Of a stretch of 20,013 nt of DNA, positions 9,335-18,112 are shown in pieces. Both the position numbers and the translations under genes were made by a program. The stretch is from positions 1 to 20,013 of the forward strand of contig NW_027018505.1 in the NCBI RefSeq assembly GCF_032854445.1. Reading direction: 5' to 3'. Under the pieces are notes generated by a model, which was not told the origin of the DNA, searched no databases, and was given only the letters and a program-made list of their open reading frames with translations. Origin of the DNA: Liolophura sinensis. Taxonomy: Eukaryota > Mollusca > Polyplacophora > Chitonida > Chitonidae. The first letter of the stretch is position 1, and each line of letters starts with the position of its first letter.

Positions 9335-9883
9335 CCCTTCGGTAGCCCAGAAGACGTCAAATCTTTGGGCTGAGCCCATTTAACTCACCCAGCAATTGTC
9401 TTACTTCTAAGTGCAAGACAATCTCAATGTCTTTATCTACGTGTAGAAAAACCACACCATTTGTACGTGAAAAACACGAGGTACTTGATACAGTCTGCTG
9501 TAAAAAGTACAACTGAACACTGAACCACTTTATAAAGGTGCCAAAAGATTCGGAATTAAGCCAGGCATCGGCAGGTGTTGAAAAATTGCAAATTTCCCTG
9601 GTTTCCATGGAGTAAGAGCCGTTGCTACGCACGTGATTATGGCATCAATGATCATTCAATTGTCACTACAGCCAAAAGTATTGGTCGGAGAGCAACGCGG
9701 ATTGCACCATTCGATTTCTCGTCACAAAATACGTCGGATTAGCCTTTTACAAGTAGCACTGGAACAGTTTTTCCACTTTTGCATTTTTGCCTGGTCTTTA
9801 TGTTAATTGAAATCGGCTACACTATACTCTGTACAATCGCGACTGGTCATTACTATATTCATCTTTTGACTATAAGTTATGTG
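9335..9883 (+). repeat. Satellite monomer U18 (549 bp)
   Basis: Tags: GACGTC, loop TGA (GGGCTGAGCCC), GTGCAAGACAAT, block D ending TTTATAAAGG. Near-copy of U25: GGCAGGTG, GCTACGCACG, ACTATACTCTG (which breaks the TGTAC dyad), ATTCATCTTTTG. Private: AACACGAGG and TTTACAAGTAG. Confidence 0.93.
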
Positions 9884-10208
9884 CCCTTCGGTAGCCCAGA
9901 AGACCTGAAATCTTTGGGCTAAGCCCATTTAACTCACCCAGCAATTGCCTTACTTCTAAGTGCAAGACAATCTCAATGTCTTTATCTACGTGTAGAAAAA
10001 CCACACCATTTGTACGTGAAAAACACAAGGTACTTGATACAGTCTGCTGTAAAAAGTACAACTGAACACTGACCCACTTCAGTAAGGTGCCAAAAGATGC
10101 GGAATTGAGCCAGGCATCGGCAGCTGTTGAAAAATAGCAAATTTCCCTGGTTTCCATGGAGTAAGAGCCGTTGCTGTGCACGTGATTATGGCATAAATGA
10201 TCATTCAA
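9870..10208 (-). other. Recurring antisense ORF (112 codons), probably non-coding
   Basis: This is the longest and clearest example of a minus-strand reading frame that recurs, at 89-125 codons, in about half of the units. It starts at the ATG inside ATGATCATT and runs through the constant 5' half. In GACCTG units it continues to a TAG just beyond the anchor; in GACGTC units TGA ends it 12 codons earlier. The variable block changes its amino acids (LLKWVSVQL versus LFMWVCGQL), which is not the synonymous pattern of a constrained protein. I recognise no domain. Many units break it by frameshift. Confidence 0.12.
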
Positions 10209-10432
10209 TTGTCACTACAGCCAAAAGTATTGGACGGAGAGCAATGCGGTTTGCACCATTCGATTTCTCGTCACAAAATACGTCGGATTAGCTTCTTACC
10301 AGCAGCACTGGAACAGTTTTTCCACTTTTGCATTTTTGCCTGGTCTTTTTGTTAATTGAAATCGGCTACACTGTACTCTGTACAATCGCGACTGGTCATT
10401 ACTATATTCAACTTTTGACTATAAGTTATGTG
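9884..10432 (+). repeat. Satellite monomer U19 (549 bp)
   Basis: Tags: GACCTG, TAA loop, GTGCAAGACAAT, block A. It shares GCTGTGCACG, GGCATAAATG and GGACGGAG with U26 and the 3' half of U2. Private: AAATAGCAAA, GCAATGCGG and ATTAGCTTC. Confidence 0.93.
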
Positions 10433-10981
10433 CCCTTCCGAAGCCCAGAAGACCTGAAATCTTTGGGCTAAGCCCATTTAACTCACCCAGCAATTGCCTT
10501 ACTTCTAAGTGCAAGATAATCTCAATGTCTTTATCTACGTGTAGAAAAACCACACCATTTGTACATAAAAAACACAAGGTACTTGATACAGTCTGCTGTA
10601 AAAAGTACAACTAAACACTGACCCACATTTATAAGGTGCCAAAAGATGCGGAATTGGGCCAGGCATCGGCAGCTGTTAAAAAATTGCAAATATCCCTGGT
10701 TTCCATGGAGTAAGAGCCGTTGCTGGGCACGTGATTATGACATCAATGATCATTGAATTGTCGCTACAGGCAAAAGTATTGGTCGGAGAGCAACGCGGTT
10801 TACACCATTCAATTTCGCGTCACAAAATACGTCGGATTAGCCTGTTACCAGCAGCACTGGAACAGTTTTTCCACTTTTGCATTTTTGCCTGGTATTTTTG
10901 TTAATTGAAATCGGCTACACTGTACTCTGTACAATCGCGACTGGTCATTACTATATTCAACTTTTGACTATAAGTTATGTG
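10433..10981 (+). repeat. Satellite monomer U20 (549 bp), mosaic
   Basis: Tags: GACCTG, TAA loop, GTGCAAGATAAT, block B. The first ~85 bases are of the U21/U30 type. From about 10566 it is of the U29/U33/U5 type (ACATAAAA, TTGAATTG, CTACAGGC, CCATTCAATTT, CCTGTTACC), with CTGGTATTTTTG as in U5. Private: CCCTTCCGAAGCCC at the anchor and AATTTCGCG. Confidence 0.93.
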
Positions 10982-11530
10982 CCCTTCGGTAGCCCAGAAG
11001 ACCTGAAATCTTTGGGCTAAGCCCATTTAACTCACCCAGCAATTGCCTTACTTCTAAGTGCAAGATAATCTCAATGTCTTTATCTACGTGTAGAAAAACC
11101 ACACCATTTGTACGTGAAAAACACAAGGTACTTGATACAGTCTGCTGTAAAAAGTACAACTGAACACTGACCCACATTTATAAGGTGCCAAAAGATGCGG
11201 AATTGGGCCAGGCATCGGCAGCTGTTAAAAAATTGCAAATTTCCCTGGTTTCCATGGAGTAAGAGCCGTTGCTGGGCACGTGATTATGACATCAATGATC
11301 ATTCAATTGTCGCTACAGCCAAAAGTATTGGTCGGAGAGCAACGCGGTTTGCACCATTCGATTTCTCGTCACAAAATACGTCGGATTAGCCTCTTACCAG
11401 CAGCACTGGAACAGTTTTTCCACTTTTGCATTTTTGCCTGGTCTTTTTGTTAATTGAAATCGGCTACACTGTACTCTGTACAATCGCGACTGGTCATTAC
11501 TATATTCAACTTTTGACTATAAGTTATGTG
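10982..11530 (+). repeat. Satellite monomer U21 (549 bp)
   Basis: Tags: GACCTG, TAA loop, GTGCAAGATAAT, block E. It appears identical or nearly so to U30 and close to U34 (which has GACGTC and GTCGGTTTAG). It carries every consensus motif and is a good reference unit. Confidence 0.94.
11195..11389 (+). other. Recurring 64-codon plus-strand ORF, probably non-coding
   Basis: The same 64-codon frame (starting MRNWARHRQLL, ending SSQNTSD) recurs in B- and E-block units such as U1, U21, U22, U30 and U35, because their GGAATTGGGCC replaces the in-frame stop present in GGAATTGAGCC units. No ribosome-binding or splice context, domain or signal is evident. It is best read as a by-product of monomer similarity. 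Confidence 0.1.
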
Positions 11531-12076
11531 CCCTTCGGTAGCCCAGAAGTCAAATCTTTGGGCTAAGCCCATTTAACTCACCCAGCAATTGTCTTACTTC
11601 TAAGTGCAAGACAATCTCAATGTCTTTATCTACGTGTAGAAAAACCAGATTATTTGTACATAAAAAACACAAGGTACTTGATACAGTCTGCTGTAAAAAG
11701 TACAACTAAACACTGACCCACATTTATAAGGTGCCAAAAGATGCGGAATTGGGCCAGGCATCGGCAGTTGTTAAAAAATTGCAAATATCCTTGGTTTCAA
11801 TGGAGTAAGAGCCGTTGCTGGGCACGTGATTATGACATAAATGATCATTCAATTGTCGCTACAGCCAAAAGTATTGGTCGGAGAGCAACGCGGTTTGCAC
11901 CATTCGATTTCTCGTCACAAAATACGTCGGATTAGTCTCTTACCAGCAGCACTGGAACAGTTTTTCCACTTTTGCATTTTTGCCTGGTCTTTTTGTTAAT
12001 TGAAATCGGCTACACTGTACTCTGTACAATCGCGACTGGTCATTACTATATTCAACTTTTGACTATAAGTTATGTG
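11531..12076 (+). repeat. Satellite monomer U22 (546 bp)
   Basis: A 3-bp deletion removes tag 1 (CAGAAGTCAAATC). TAA loop, GTGCAAGACAAT, block B. CCAGATTATTTG, CTTGGTTTCAATGG and ATTAGTCTC identify it with U35. Private: GCAGTTGTT. Confidence 0.94.
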
Positions 12077-12625
12077 CCCTTCGGCAGCCCAGAAGACGTC
12101 AAATCTTTGGGCTAAGCCCATTTAACTCACCCAGCAATTGTCTTACTTCTAAGTGCAAGACAATCTCAATGTCTTTATCTACGTGTAGAAAAACCAGATC
12201 ATTTGTACATAAAAAACACAAGGTACTTGATACAGTCTGCTGTAAAAAGTACAACTGACCACAGACCCACATGAACAAGGTGCCAAAAGATGCGGAATTG
12301 AGCCAGGTATCGGCAGCTGTTGAAAAATTGCAAATTTCCCTGGTTTCCATGGAGTAAGAGCCGTTGCTGGGCACGTGATTATGACATAAATGATCATTCA
12401 ATTGTCACTACAGCCAAAAGTATTGGTCGGAGAGCAACGCGGTTTGCACCATTCGATTTCTCGTCACAAAATACGTCGGATTAGCCTCTTACCAGCAGCA
12501 CTGGAACAATTTTTCCAATTTCGCATTTTTGCCTGGTCTTTTTGTTAATTGAAATCGGCTACACTGTACTATGTACCATTGCGACTGGCCATTACTATAT
12601 TCAACATTTGACTATAAGTTATGTG
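12077..12625 (+). repeat. Satellite monomer U23 (549 bp)
   Basis: The anchor has CGGCAGCCC (also U25, U36). Tags: GACGTC, TAA loop, GTGCAAGACAAT, block C with ATGAACAAGG. The 3' end carries CAATTTTTCCAATT, CTATGTACCATTG, CTGGCC and CAACATTTG, as in U36 and U1. Private: CCAGATCATTTG and AATTTCGCAT. Confidence 0.94.
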
Positions 12626-13174
12626 CCCTTCGGTAGCCCGGAAGACTTCAAATCTTTGAGCTAAGCCCATTTAACTCACCCAGCAATTGCCTTACTTCTA
12701 AGTCGAAGAAAATCTCAATGTCTTTATCTACGCGTAGAAAAACCACACCATTTGTACGTGAAAAACACAAGGTACTTGATACAGTCTGCTGTAAAAAGTA
12801 CAACTGAACACTGAACCACTTTAGTAAGGTGCCAAAAGATTCGGAATTAAGCCAGGCATCGGCAGGTGTTGAAAAATTGCAAATTTCCCTGGTTTCCATG
12901 GAGTAAGAGCCGTTGCTACGCACGTGATTATGGCATCAATGATCATTCAATTGTCGCTACAGCCAAAAGTATTGGTCGGAGAGCAACGCGGATTGCACCA
13001 TTCGATTTCTCGTCACAAAATACGTCGGATTAGCCTCTTACTAGTAGCACTGGAACAGTTTTTCCACTTTTGCATTTTTGCCTGGTCTTTTTGTTAATTG
13101 AAATCGGCTACACTGTACTCTGTACAATCGCGACTGGTCATTACTATATTCAACTTTTGACTATAAGTTATGTG
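12626..13174 (+). repeat. Satellite monomer U24 (549 bp)
   Basis: Tags: GACTTC, broken hairpin (GAGCTAAG), TCGAAGAAAATC, block D. Matches U37 throughout the part visible, and U17/U25 in the 3' half. Private: TCTACGCGTAG. Confidence 0.94.
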
Positions 13175-13721
13175 CCCTTCGGCAGCCCAGAAGACGTCAA
13201 ATCTTTGGCTAAGCCCATTTAACTCACCCAGCAATTGTCTTACTTCTAAGTGCAAGACAATCTCAATGTCTTTATCTACGTGTAGAAAAACCACACCATT
13301 TGTACGTGAAAAACACAAGGTACTTGATACAGTCTGCTGTAAAAAGTACAACTGAACACTGAACCACTTTAGTAAGGTGCCAAAAGATTCGGAATTAAGC
13401 CAGGCATCGGCAGGTGTTGAAAAATTGCAAATTTCCCTGGTTTCCATGGAGTAAGAGCCGTTGCTACGCACGTGATTATGGCATCAATGATCATTCAATT
13501 GTCGCTACAGCCAAAAGTATTGGTCGGAGAGCAACGCGGATTGCACCATTCGATTTCTCGTCACAAAATACGTCGGATTAGCCTTTTACTAGTAGCACTG
13601 GAACAGTTTTTCTACTTTTGCATTTTTGCCTGGTCTTTTGTTAATTGAAATCGGCTACACTATACTCTGTACAATCGCGACTGGTCATTACTATATTCAT
13701 CTTTTGACTATAAGTTATGTG
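13175..13721 (+). repeat. Satellite monomer U25 (547 bp)
   Basis: CGGCAGCCC anchor, GACGTC, hairpin shortened by one G (TTTGGCTAAG), GTGCAAGACAAT, block D. GGCAGGTG, GCTACGCACG, ACTATACTCTG and ATTCATC match U18. Private: TTTTTCTACTTTT; the T-run is short in GGTCTTTTGTT. Confidence 0.94.
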
Positions 13722-14270
13722 CCCTTCGGTAGCCCAGAAGACCTGAAATCTTTGGGCTAAGCCCATTTAACTCACCCAGCAATTGCCTTACTTCTAAGTG
13801 CAAGACAATCTCAATGTCTTTATCTACGTGTAGAAAAACCACAACCATTTGTACGTGAAAAACACAAGGTACTTGATACAGTCTGCTGTAAAAAGTACAA
13901 CTGAACACTGACCCACTTCAGTAAGGTGCCAAAAGATGCGGAATTGAGCCAGGCATCGGCAGCTGTTGAAAAATTGCAAATTTCCTGGTTTCCATGGAGT
14001 AAGAGCCGTTGCTGTGCACGTGATTATGGCATAAATGATCATTCAATTGTCACTACAGCCAAAAGTATTGGACGGAGAGCAACGCGGTTTGCACCATTCG
14101 ATTTCTCGTCACAAAATACGTCGGATTAGCCTCTTACCAGCAGCACTGGAACAGTTTTTCCACTTTTGCATTTTTGCCTGGTCTTTTTGTTAATTGAAAC
14201 CGGCTACACTGTACTCTGTACAATCGCGACTGGTCATTACTATATTCAACTTTTGACTATAAGTTATGTG
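13722..14270 (+). repeat. Satellite monomer U26 (549 bp)
   Basis: Tags: GACCTG, TAA loop, GTGCAAGACAAT, block A. Partner of U19 (GCTGTGCACG, GGCATAAATG, GGACGGAG), but it ends with GAAACCGG. Private: CCACAACCATTTG (one base gained) and AAATTTCCTGG (one C lost). Confidence 0.94.
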
Positions 14271-14819
14271 CCCTTCGGTAGCCCAGAAGACCTCAAATCT
14301 TTGGTCTAAGCCCATTTAACTCACCCAGCAATTGTCTTACTTCTAAGTGCAAGACAATCTCAATGTCTTTATCTACGTGTAGAGAAACCAGACCATTAGT
14401 ACATAAAAAACACAAGGTACTTGATACAGTCTGCTGTAAAAAGTACAACTGAACACTGACCAACTTCAGTAAGGTGCCAAAAGATGCGGAATTGAGCCAG
14501 GCATCGGCAGCTGTTGAAAAATTGCAAATTTCCCTGGTTTCCATGGAGTAAGAGCCGTTGCTAGGCACGTGATTATGACATAAATGATCATTCAATTGTC
14601 ACTACAACCAAAAGTATTGGTCGGAGAGCAACGCGGTTTGCACCATTCGATTTCTCGTCACAAAATACGTCGGATTAGCCTCTTACCAGCAGCACTGGAA
14701 CAGTTTTTCCACTTTTGCATTTTTGCCTGGTCTTTTTGTTAATTGAAATCGGCTACACTGTACTCTGTACAATCGCGACTGGTCATTACTATATTTAACT
14801 TTTGACTATATGTTATGTG
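14271..14819 (+). repeat. Satellite monomer U27 (549 bp)
   Basis: Tags: GACCTC, hairpin broken (TTGGTCTAAG), GTGCAAGACAAT, block A with GACCAACTTC. AGAGAAACCAGACC and GCTAGGCACG are shared with U3, as are ATATTTAAC and TATATG. Private: CATTAGTAC and CTACAACC. Confidence 0.94.
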
Positions 14820-15369
14820 CCCTTCGGTAGCCCAGAAGACGTCAAATCTTTGGGCTAAGCCCATTTAACTCACCCAGCAATTGTCTTACTTCTAAGTCCA
14901 AGACAATCTCAATGTCTTTATCTACGTGTAGAAAAACCACACCATTTGTACATAAAAAACACAAGGTACTTGATACAGTCTGCTGTAAAAAGTACAACTA
15001 ACCACAGACCCACATGAATAAGGTGCCAAAAGATGCGGAATTGAGCCAGGTATCGGCAGCTGTTGAAAAATTGCAAATTTCCCCGGTTTCCATGGAGTAA
15101 GAGCCGTTGCTGTGCACGTGATTATGACATAAATGATCATTCAATTGTCACTACAGCCAAAAGTATTGGTCGGAGAGCAACGCGGTTTGCACCATTCGAT
15201 TTGTCGTCACAAAATACGTCGGATTAGCCTCTTACCAGCAGCACTGGAACAGTTTTTTCCACTTTTGCATTTTTGCCTGGTCTTTTTGTTAATTGAAACC
15301 GGCTACACTGTACTCTGTACAATCGCGACTGGTCATTACTATATTCAACTTTTGACTATAAGTTATGTG
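14820..15369 (+). repeat. Satellite monomer U28 (550 bp)
   Basis: Tags: GACGTC, TAA loop, GTCCAAGACAAT, block C starting AACCACAG (as in U32). GGTATCGG, TTTCCCCGG, GTGCACGTG, TTGTCG and GAAACCGG are present. One extra T before CCACTTTTG accounts for the length. Confidence 0.94.
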
Positions 15370-15915
15370 CCCTTCGTAGCCCAGAAGACCTGAAATCTTT
15401 GGGCCAGGCCCATTTAACTCACCCAGCAATTGTCTTACTTCTAAGTCCAAAACAATCTCAATGTCTTTATCTACGTGTAGAAAAACCACACCATTTGTAC
15501 ATAAAAAACAAAAGGTACTTGATACAGTCTGCTGTAAAAAGTACAACTAAACACTGACCCACATTTATAAGGTGCCAAAAGATGCGGAATTGGGCCAGGC
15601 ATCGGCAGCTGTTAAAAATTGCAAATATCCCTGGTTTCCATGGAGTAAGAGCCGTTGCTGGGCACGTGATTATGACATCAATGATCATTGAATTGTCGCT
15701 ACAGGCAAAAGTATTGGTCGGAGAGCAACGCGGTTTACACCATTCAATTTCTCGTCACAAAATACGTCGATTAGCCTGTTACCAGCAGCACTGGAACAGT
15801 TTTTCCACTTTTGCATTTTTGCCTGGTCTTTTTGTTAATTGAAATCGGCTACACTGTACTCTGTACAATCGCGACTGGTCATTACTATATTCAACTTTTG
15901 ACTATAAGTTATGTG
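15370..15915 (+). repeat. Satellite monomer U29 (546 bp)
   Basis: Tags: GACCTG, CAG loop, GTCCAAAACAAT, block B. Partner of U33 and U5 (TTGAATTG, CTACAGGC, CCATTCAATTT, CCTGTTACC). Three single-base losses explain its length: CCCTTCGTAGCC at the anchor, GTTAAAAATTG, and ACGTCGATTAG. Private: AAAACAAAAGG. Confidence 0.94.
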
Positions 15916-15946
15916 CCCTTCGGTAGCCCAGAAGACCTGAAATCTT

Positions 15947-15959
15947 TGGGCTAAGCCCA
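15947..15959. other. Short hairpin TGGGC-TAA-GCCCA (reference unit U30)
   Basis: A perfect 5-bp dyad with a 3-base loop, at unit bases 32-44. The loop is TAA in most units and CAG in U5, U9, U11, U29 and U33, with the stem unchanged. The stem is mismatched or shortened in U2, U3, U7, U15, U24, U25, U27 and U37. It is too weak to call a functional structure. Confidence 0.5.
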
Positions 15960-16127
15960 TTTAACTCACCCAGCAATTGCCTTACTTCTAAGTGCAAGAT
16001 AATCTCAATGTCTTTATCTACGTGTAGAAAAACCACACCATTTGTACGTGAAAAACACAAGGTACTTGATACAGTCTGCTGTAAAAAGTACAACTGAACA
16101 CTGACCCACATTTATAAGGTGCCAAAA

Positions 16128-16150
16128 GATGCGGAATTGGGCCAGGCATC
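16128..16150. other. Inverted repeat GATGC / GCATC, 13-base spacer (U30)
   Basis: GATGC and GCATC are exact reverse complements spaced by 13 bases. In units with GGTATCGG the right arm becomes GTATC, which could still pair as RNA through one G-U. In GATTCGG units (U2, U17, U18, U24, U25, U37) the left arm is broken. Possibly incidental. Confidence 0.35.
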
Positions 16151-16185
16151 GGCAGCTGTTAAAAAATTGCAAATTTCCCTGGTTT

Positions 16186-16191
16186 CCATGG
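16186..16191. other. Conserved CCATGG (NcoI) palindrome (U30)
   Basis: CCATGG follows GGTTT in most units and is lost in U1, U5, U22 and U35 (CAATGG or a deleted base). A complete NcoI digest would therefore give mainly 549-bp fragments plus about 1.1-kb dimers at those four units. Confidence 0.8.
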
Positions 16192-16210
16192 AGTAAGAGC
16201 CGTTGCTGGG

Positions 16211-16216
16211 CACGTG
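16211..16216. promoter_or_regulatory. Conserved CACGTG palindrome, E-box-like (U30)
   Basis: CACGTG lies in the context GGCACGTGATTATG. The bases just upstream vary by unit type (GGG, GTG, ACG, AGG), while CACGTG itself is lost only in U10, U12 (CACTTG) and U31 (CACGTA). CACGTG is the canonical E-box of many bHLH factors; binding here is unproven. Confidence 0.3.
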
Positions 16217-16227
16217 ATTATGACATC

Positions 16228-16237
16228 AATGATCATT
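16228..16237. other. 10-bp palindrome AATGATCATT (U30)
   Basis: A perfect palindrome containing TGATCA (BclI). TGATCA is kept in every complete unit I read except U3 (TTATCA), although the base before the palindrome changes (ATAAATG or ATCAATG). It is one of the most constant short strings in the monomer and a candidate protein-binding dyad. Confidence 0.5.
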
Positions 16238-16348
16238 CAATTGTCGCTACAGCCAAAAGTATTGGTCGGAGAGCAACGCGGTTTGCACCATTCGATTTCT
16301 CGTCACAAAATACGTCGGATTAGCCTCTTACCAGCAGCACTGGAACAG

Positions 16349-16382
16349 TTTTTCCACTTTTGCATTTTTGCCTGGTCTTTTT
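16349..16382. other. Spaced T-runs, possible intrinsically bent DNA (U30)
   Basis: T-runs of 5, 4, 5 and 5 bases start at 16349, 16358, 16365 and 16378, in the most conserved third of the monomer. Spacing is only roughly helical (9, 7 and 13 bp). Curved A/T tracts are common in satellite DNA; curvature here is predicted, not shown. Confidence 0.35.
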
Positions 16383-16403
16383 GTTAATTGAAATCGGCTA
16401 CAC

Positions 16404-16416
16404 TGTACTCTGTACA
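16404..16416. other. Dyad TGTAC-TCT-GTACA (U30)
   Basis: A perfect 5-3-5 inverted repeat. It is intact in most units, altered to TGTAC-TAT-GTACC in U1, U23 and U36, and to TATAC-TCT-GTACA in U18 and U25. Its spacing resembles a dimeric DNA-binding-protein site, but no specific family is claimed. Confidence 0.45.
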
Positions 16417-16451
16417 ATCGCGACTGGTCATTACTATATTCAACTTTTGAC

Positions 16452-16457
16452 TATAAG
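16452..16457 (+). promoter_or_regulatory. TATA-like string TATAAG near unit end (U30)
   Basis: TTGACTATAAGTTATG precedes the anchor in most units. It becomes TATATG at the ends of U3, U16, U27 and U31, and TATTAG in U7. It could act as a weak TATA element for satellite transcription, but nothing else in the monomer supports a promoter. Confidence 0.15.
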
Positions 16458-16464
16458 TTATGTG

Positions 16465-17014
16465 CCCTTCGGTAGCCCAGAAGACGTGAAATCTTTGGGC
16501 TAAGCCCATTTAACTCACCCAGCAATTGCCTTACTTCTAAGTGCAAGATAATCTCAATGTCTTTATCTACGTGTAGAAAAACCACACCATTTGTACGTGA
16601 AAAACACAAGGTACTTGATACAGTCTGCTGTAAAAAGTACAACTGAACACTGACCCACTTCAGTAAGGTGCCAAAAAGATGCGGAATTGAGCCAGGCATC
16701 GGCAGCTGTTGACAAATTGCAAATTTCCCTGGTTTCCATGGAGTAAGAGCCGTTGCTCTACACGTAATTATGACATAAATGATCATTCAATTGTCACTAC
16801 AGCCAAAAGTATTGGTCGGAGAGCAACGCGGTTTGCACCATTCGATTTCTCGTCACAAAATACGTCGGATTAGCCTCTTACCAGCAGCACTGGAACAGTT
16901 TTTCCACTTTTGCATTTTTACCTGGTCTTTTAGTTAATTGAAATCGGCTACACTGTACTCTGTACAATCGCGACTGGTCATTACTATATTTAACTTTTGA
17001 CTATATGTTATGTG
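16465..17014 (+). repeat. Satellite monomer U31 (550 bp)
   Basis: Tags: GACGTG, TAA loop, GTGCAAGATAAT, block A. Private: an extra A in CCAAAAAGATG, GTTGACAAATTG, and GCTCTACACGTAATT (E-box lost). The end TTTTTACCTGG, TTTTAGTTAATTG, ATATTTAAC and TATATG is shared with U3. Confidence 0.94.
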
Positions 17015-17563
17015 CCCTTCGGTAGCCCAGAAGACGTCAAATCTTTGGGCTAAGCCCATTTAACTCACCCAGCAATTGTCTTACTTCTAAGTGCAAGACA
17101 ATCTCAATGTCTTTATCTACGTGTAGAAAAACCAGACCATTTGTACATAAAAAGCACAAGGTACTTGATACAGTCTGCTGTAAAAAGTACAACTAACCAC
17201 AGACCCACATGAATAAGGTGCCAAAAGATGCGGAATTGAGCCAGGTATCGGCAGCTGTTGAAAAATTGCAAATTTCCCCGGTTTCCATGGAGTAAGAGCC
17301 GTTGCTGTGCACGTGATTATGACATAAATGATCATTCAATTGTCACTACAGCCAAAAGTATTGGTCGCAGAGCAACGCGGTTTGCACCATTCGATTTGTC
17401 GTCACAAAATACGTCGGATTAGCCTCTTACCAGCAGCACTGGAACAGTTTTTCCACTTTTGCATTTTTGCCTGGTCTTTTTGTTAATTGAAACCGGCTAC
17501 ACTGTACTCTGTACAATCGCGACTGGTCATTACTATATTCAACTTTTGACTATAAGTTATGTG
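17015..17563 (+). repeat. Satellite monomer U32 (549 bp)
   Basis: Tags: GACGTC, TAA loop, GTGCAAGACAAT, block C starting AACCACAG. Partner of U28 and U4; it has GTCGCAGAG as in U4. Private: ATAAAAAGCAC. Confidence 0.94.
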
Positions 17564-18112
17564 CCCTTCGGTAGCCCAGAAGACCTGAAATCTTTGGGCC
17601 AGGCCCATTTAGCTCACCCAGCAATTGTCTTACTTCTAAGTCCAAAACAATCTCAATGTCTTTATCTACGTGTAGAAAAACCACACCATTTGTACATAAA
17701 AAACACAAGGTACTTGATACAGTCTGCTGTAAAAAGTACAACTAAACACTGACCCACATTTATAAGGTGCCAAAAGATGCGGAATTGGGCCAGGCATCGG
17801 CAGCTGTTAAAAAATTGCAAATATCCCTGGTTTCCATGGAGTAAGAGCCGTTGCTGGGCACGTGATTATGACATCAATGATCATTGAATTGTCGCTACAG
17901 GCAAAAGTATTGGTCGGAGAGCAACGCGGTTTACACCATTCAATTTCTCGTCACAAAATACGTCGGATTAGCCTGTTACCAGCAGCACTGGAACAGTTTT
18001 TCCACTTTTGCATTTTTCCCTGGTCTTTTTGTTAATTGAAATTGGCTACACTGTACTCTGTACAATCGCGACTGGTCATTACTATATTCAACTTTTGACT
18101 ATAAGTTATGTG
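17564..18112 (+). repeat. Satellite monomer U33 (549 bp)
   Basis: Tags: GACCTG, CAG loop, GTCCAAAACAAT, block B. Partner of U29, U5 and the 3' part of U20. Private: TTTAGCTCAC, CATTTTTCCCTGG and AAATTGGC. Confidence 0.94.

Larger units (their letters stand above)
8786..10432 (+). repeat. Trimer U17-U19, partner of U24-U26 at 7-unit offset
   Basis: U18 and U25 share GATTCGG, GGCAGGTG, GCTACGCACG, a GCCTTTTAC start to the 3' section, ACTATACTCTG and ATTCATCTTTTG. U19 and U26 share GACCTG, GCTGTGCACG, GGCATAAATG and GGACGGAG. U17 matches U24 mainly in the 3' half (GCTACGCACG, TTACTAGTAG). Start offsets are 3840, 3840 and 3838 bp. Confidence 0.75.
12626..14270 (+). repeat. Trimer U24-U26, partner of U17-U19
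   Basis: Variable-block alleles are D, D, A. U24 and U25 are near-duplicates of each other (GATTCGG, GGCAGGTG, GCTACGCACG, GGCATCAATG), so this stretch also holds a monomer-level tandem duplication. U26 returns to the GATGCGG type, as U19 does. Confidence 0.72.
15916..16464 (+). repeat. Satellite monomer U30 (549 bp), reference unit for motifs
   Basis: Tags: GACCTG, TAA loop, GTGCAAGATAAT, block E. Near-identical to U21. It carries the hairpin, NcoI, PvuII, CACGTG, AATGATCATT, TGTAC dyad and TATA-like strings intact, so the motif features below are mapped on it. Confidence 0.95.
14820..17014 (+). repeat. Nested tetramer block U28-U31
   Basis: U28-U30 carry variable-block alleles C, B, E, and the same three unit types recur as U32-U34, exactly 2195 bp later at the first unit. 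Shared rare markers are the AACCACAG start of the block (U28/U32), GTCCAAAAC with TTGAATTG and CCATTCAATTT (U29/U33), and allele E with GACATCAATG (U30/U34). The fourth unit, U31, is replaced by U35 on the second pass, so only three units are clearly repeated. This is a duplication inside the larger 13-mer. Confidence 0.8.
10982..18112 (+). repeat. 13-monomer higher-order repeat, complete copy (U21-U33)
   Basis: U21, U22, U23 and U24 reappear in order as U34, U35, U36 and U37, with the same rare markers. U22 and U35 share CCAGATTATTTG, TCCTTGGTTTCAATGG and ATTAGTCTC. U23 and U36 share CAATTTTTCCAATT, CTATGTACCATTG and CAACATTTG. U24 and U37 share GAGCTAAG, TCGAAGAAAATC and GATTCGG. Offsets are 7131, 7131, 7134 and 7134 bp; the 3-bp step is a deletion in U22. 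The higher-order period is therefore about 7.13 kb. The phase chosen for its start is arbitrary. Confidence 0.85.

Noticed and set aside
15916-16464. Pol III promoter (A/B boxes) suggesting a tRNA-derived SINE
   Set aside because: TAGCCCAG near the anchor resembles an A box and CATTCGATTTC a partial B box, but they are roughly 375 bp apart and both mismatch the consensus; no tail or target-site duplication is present.
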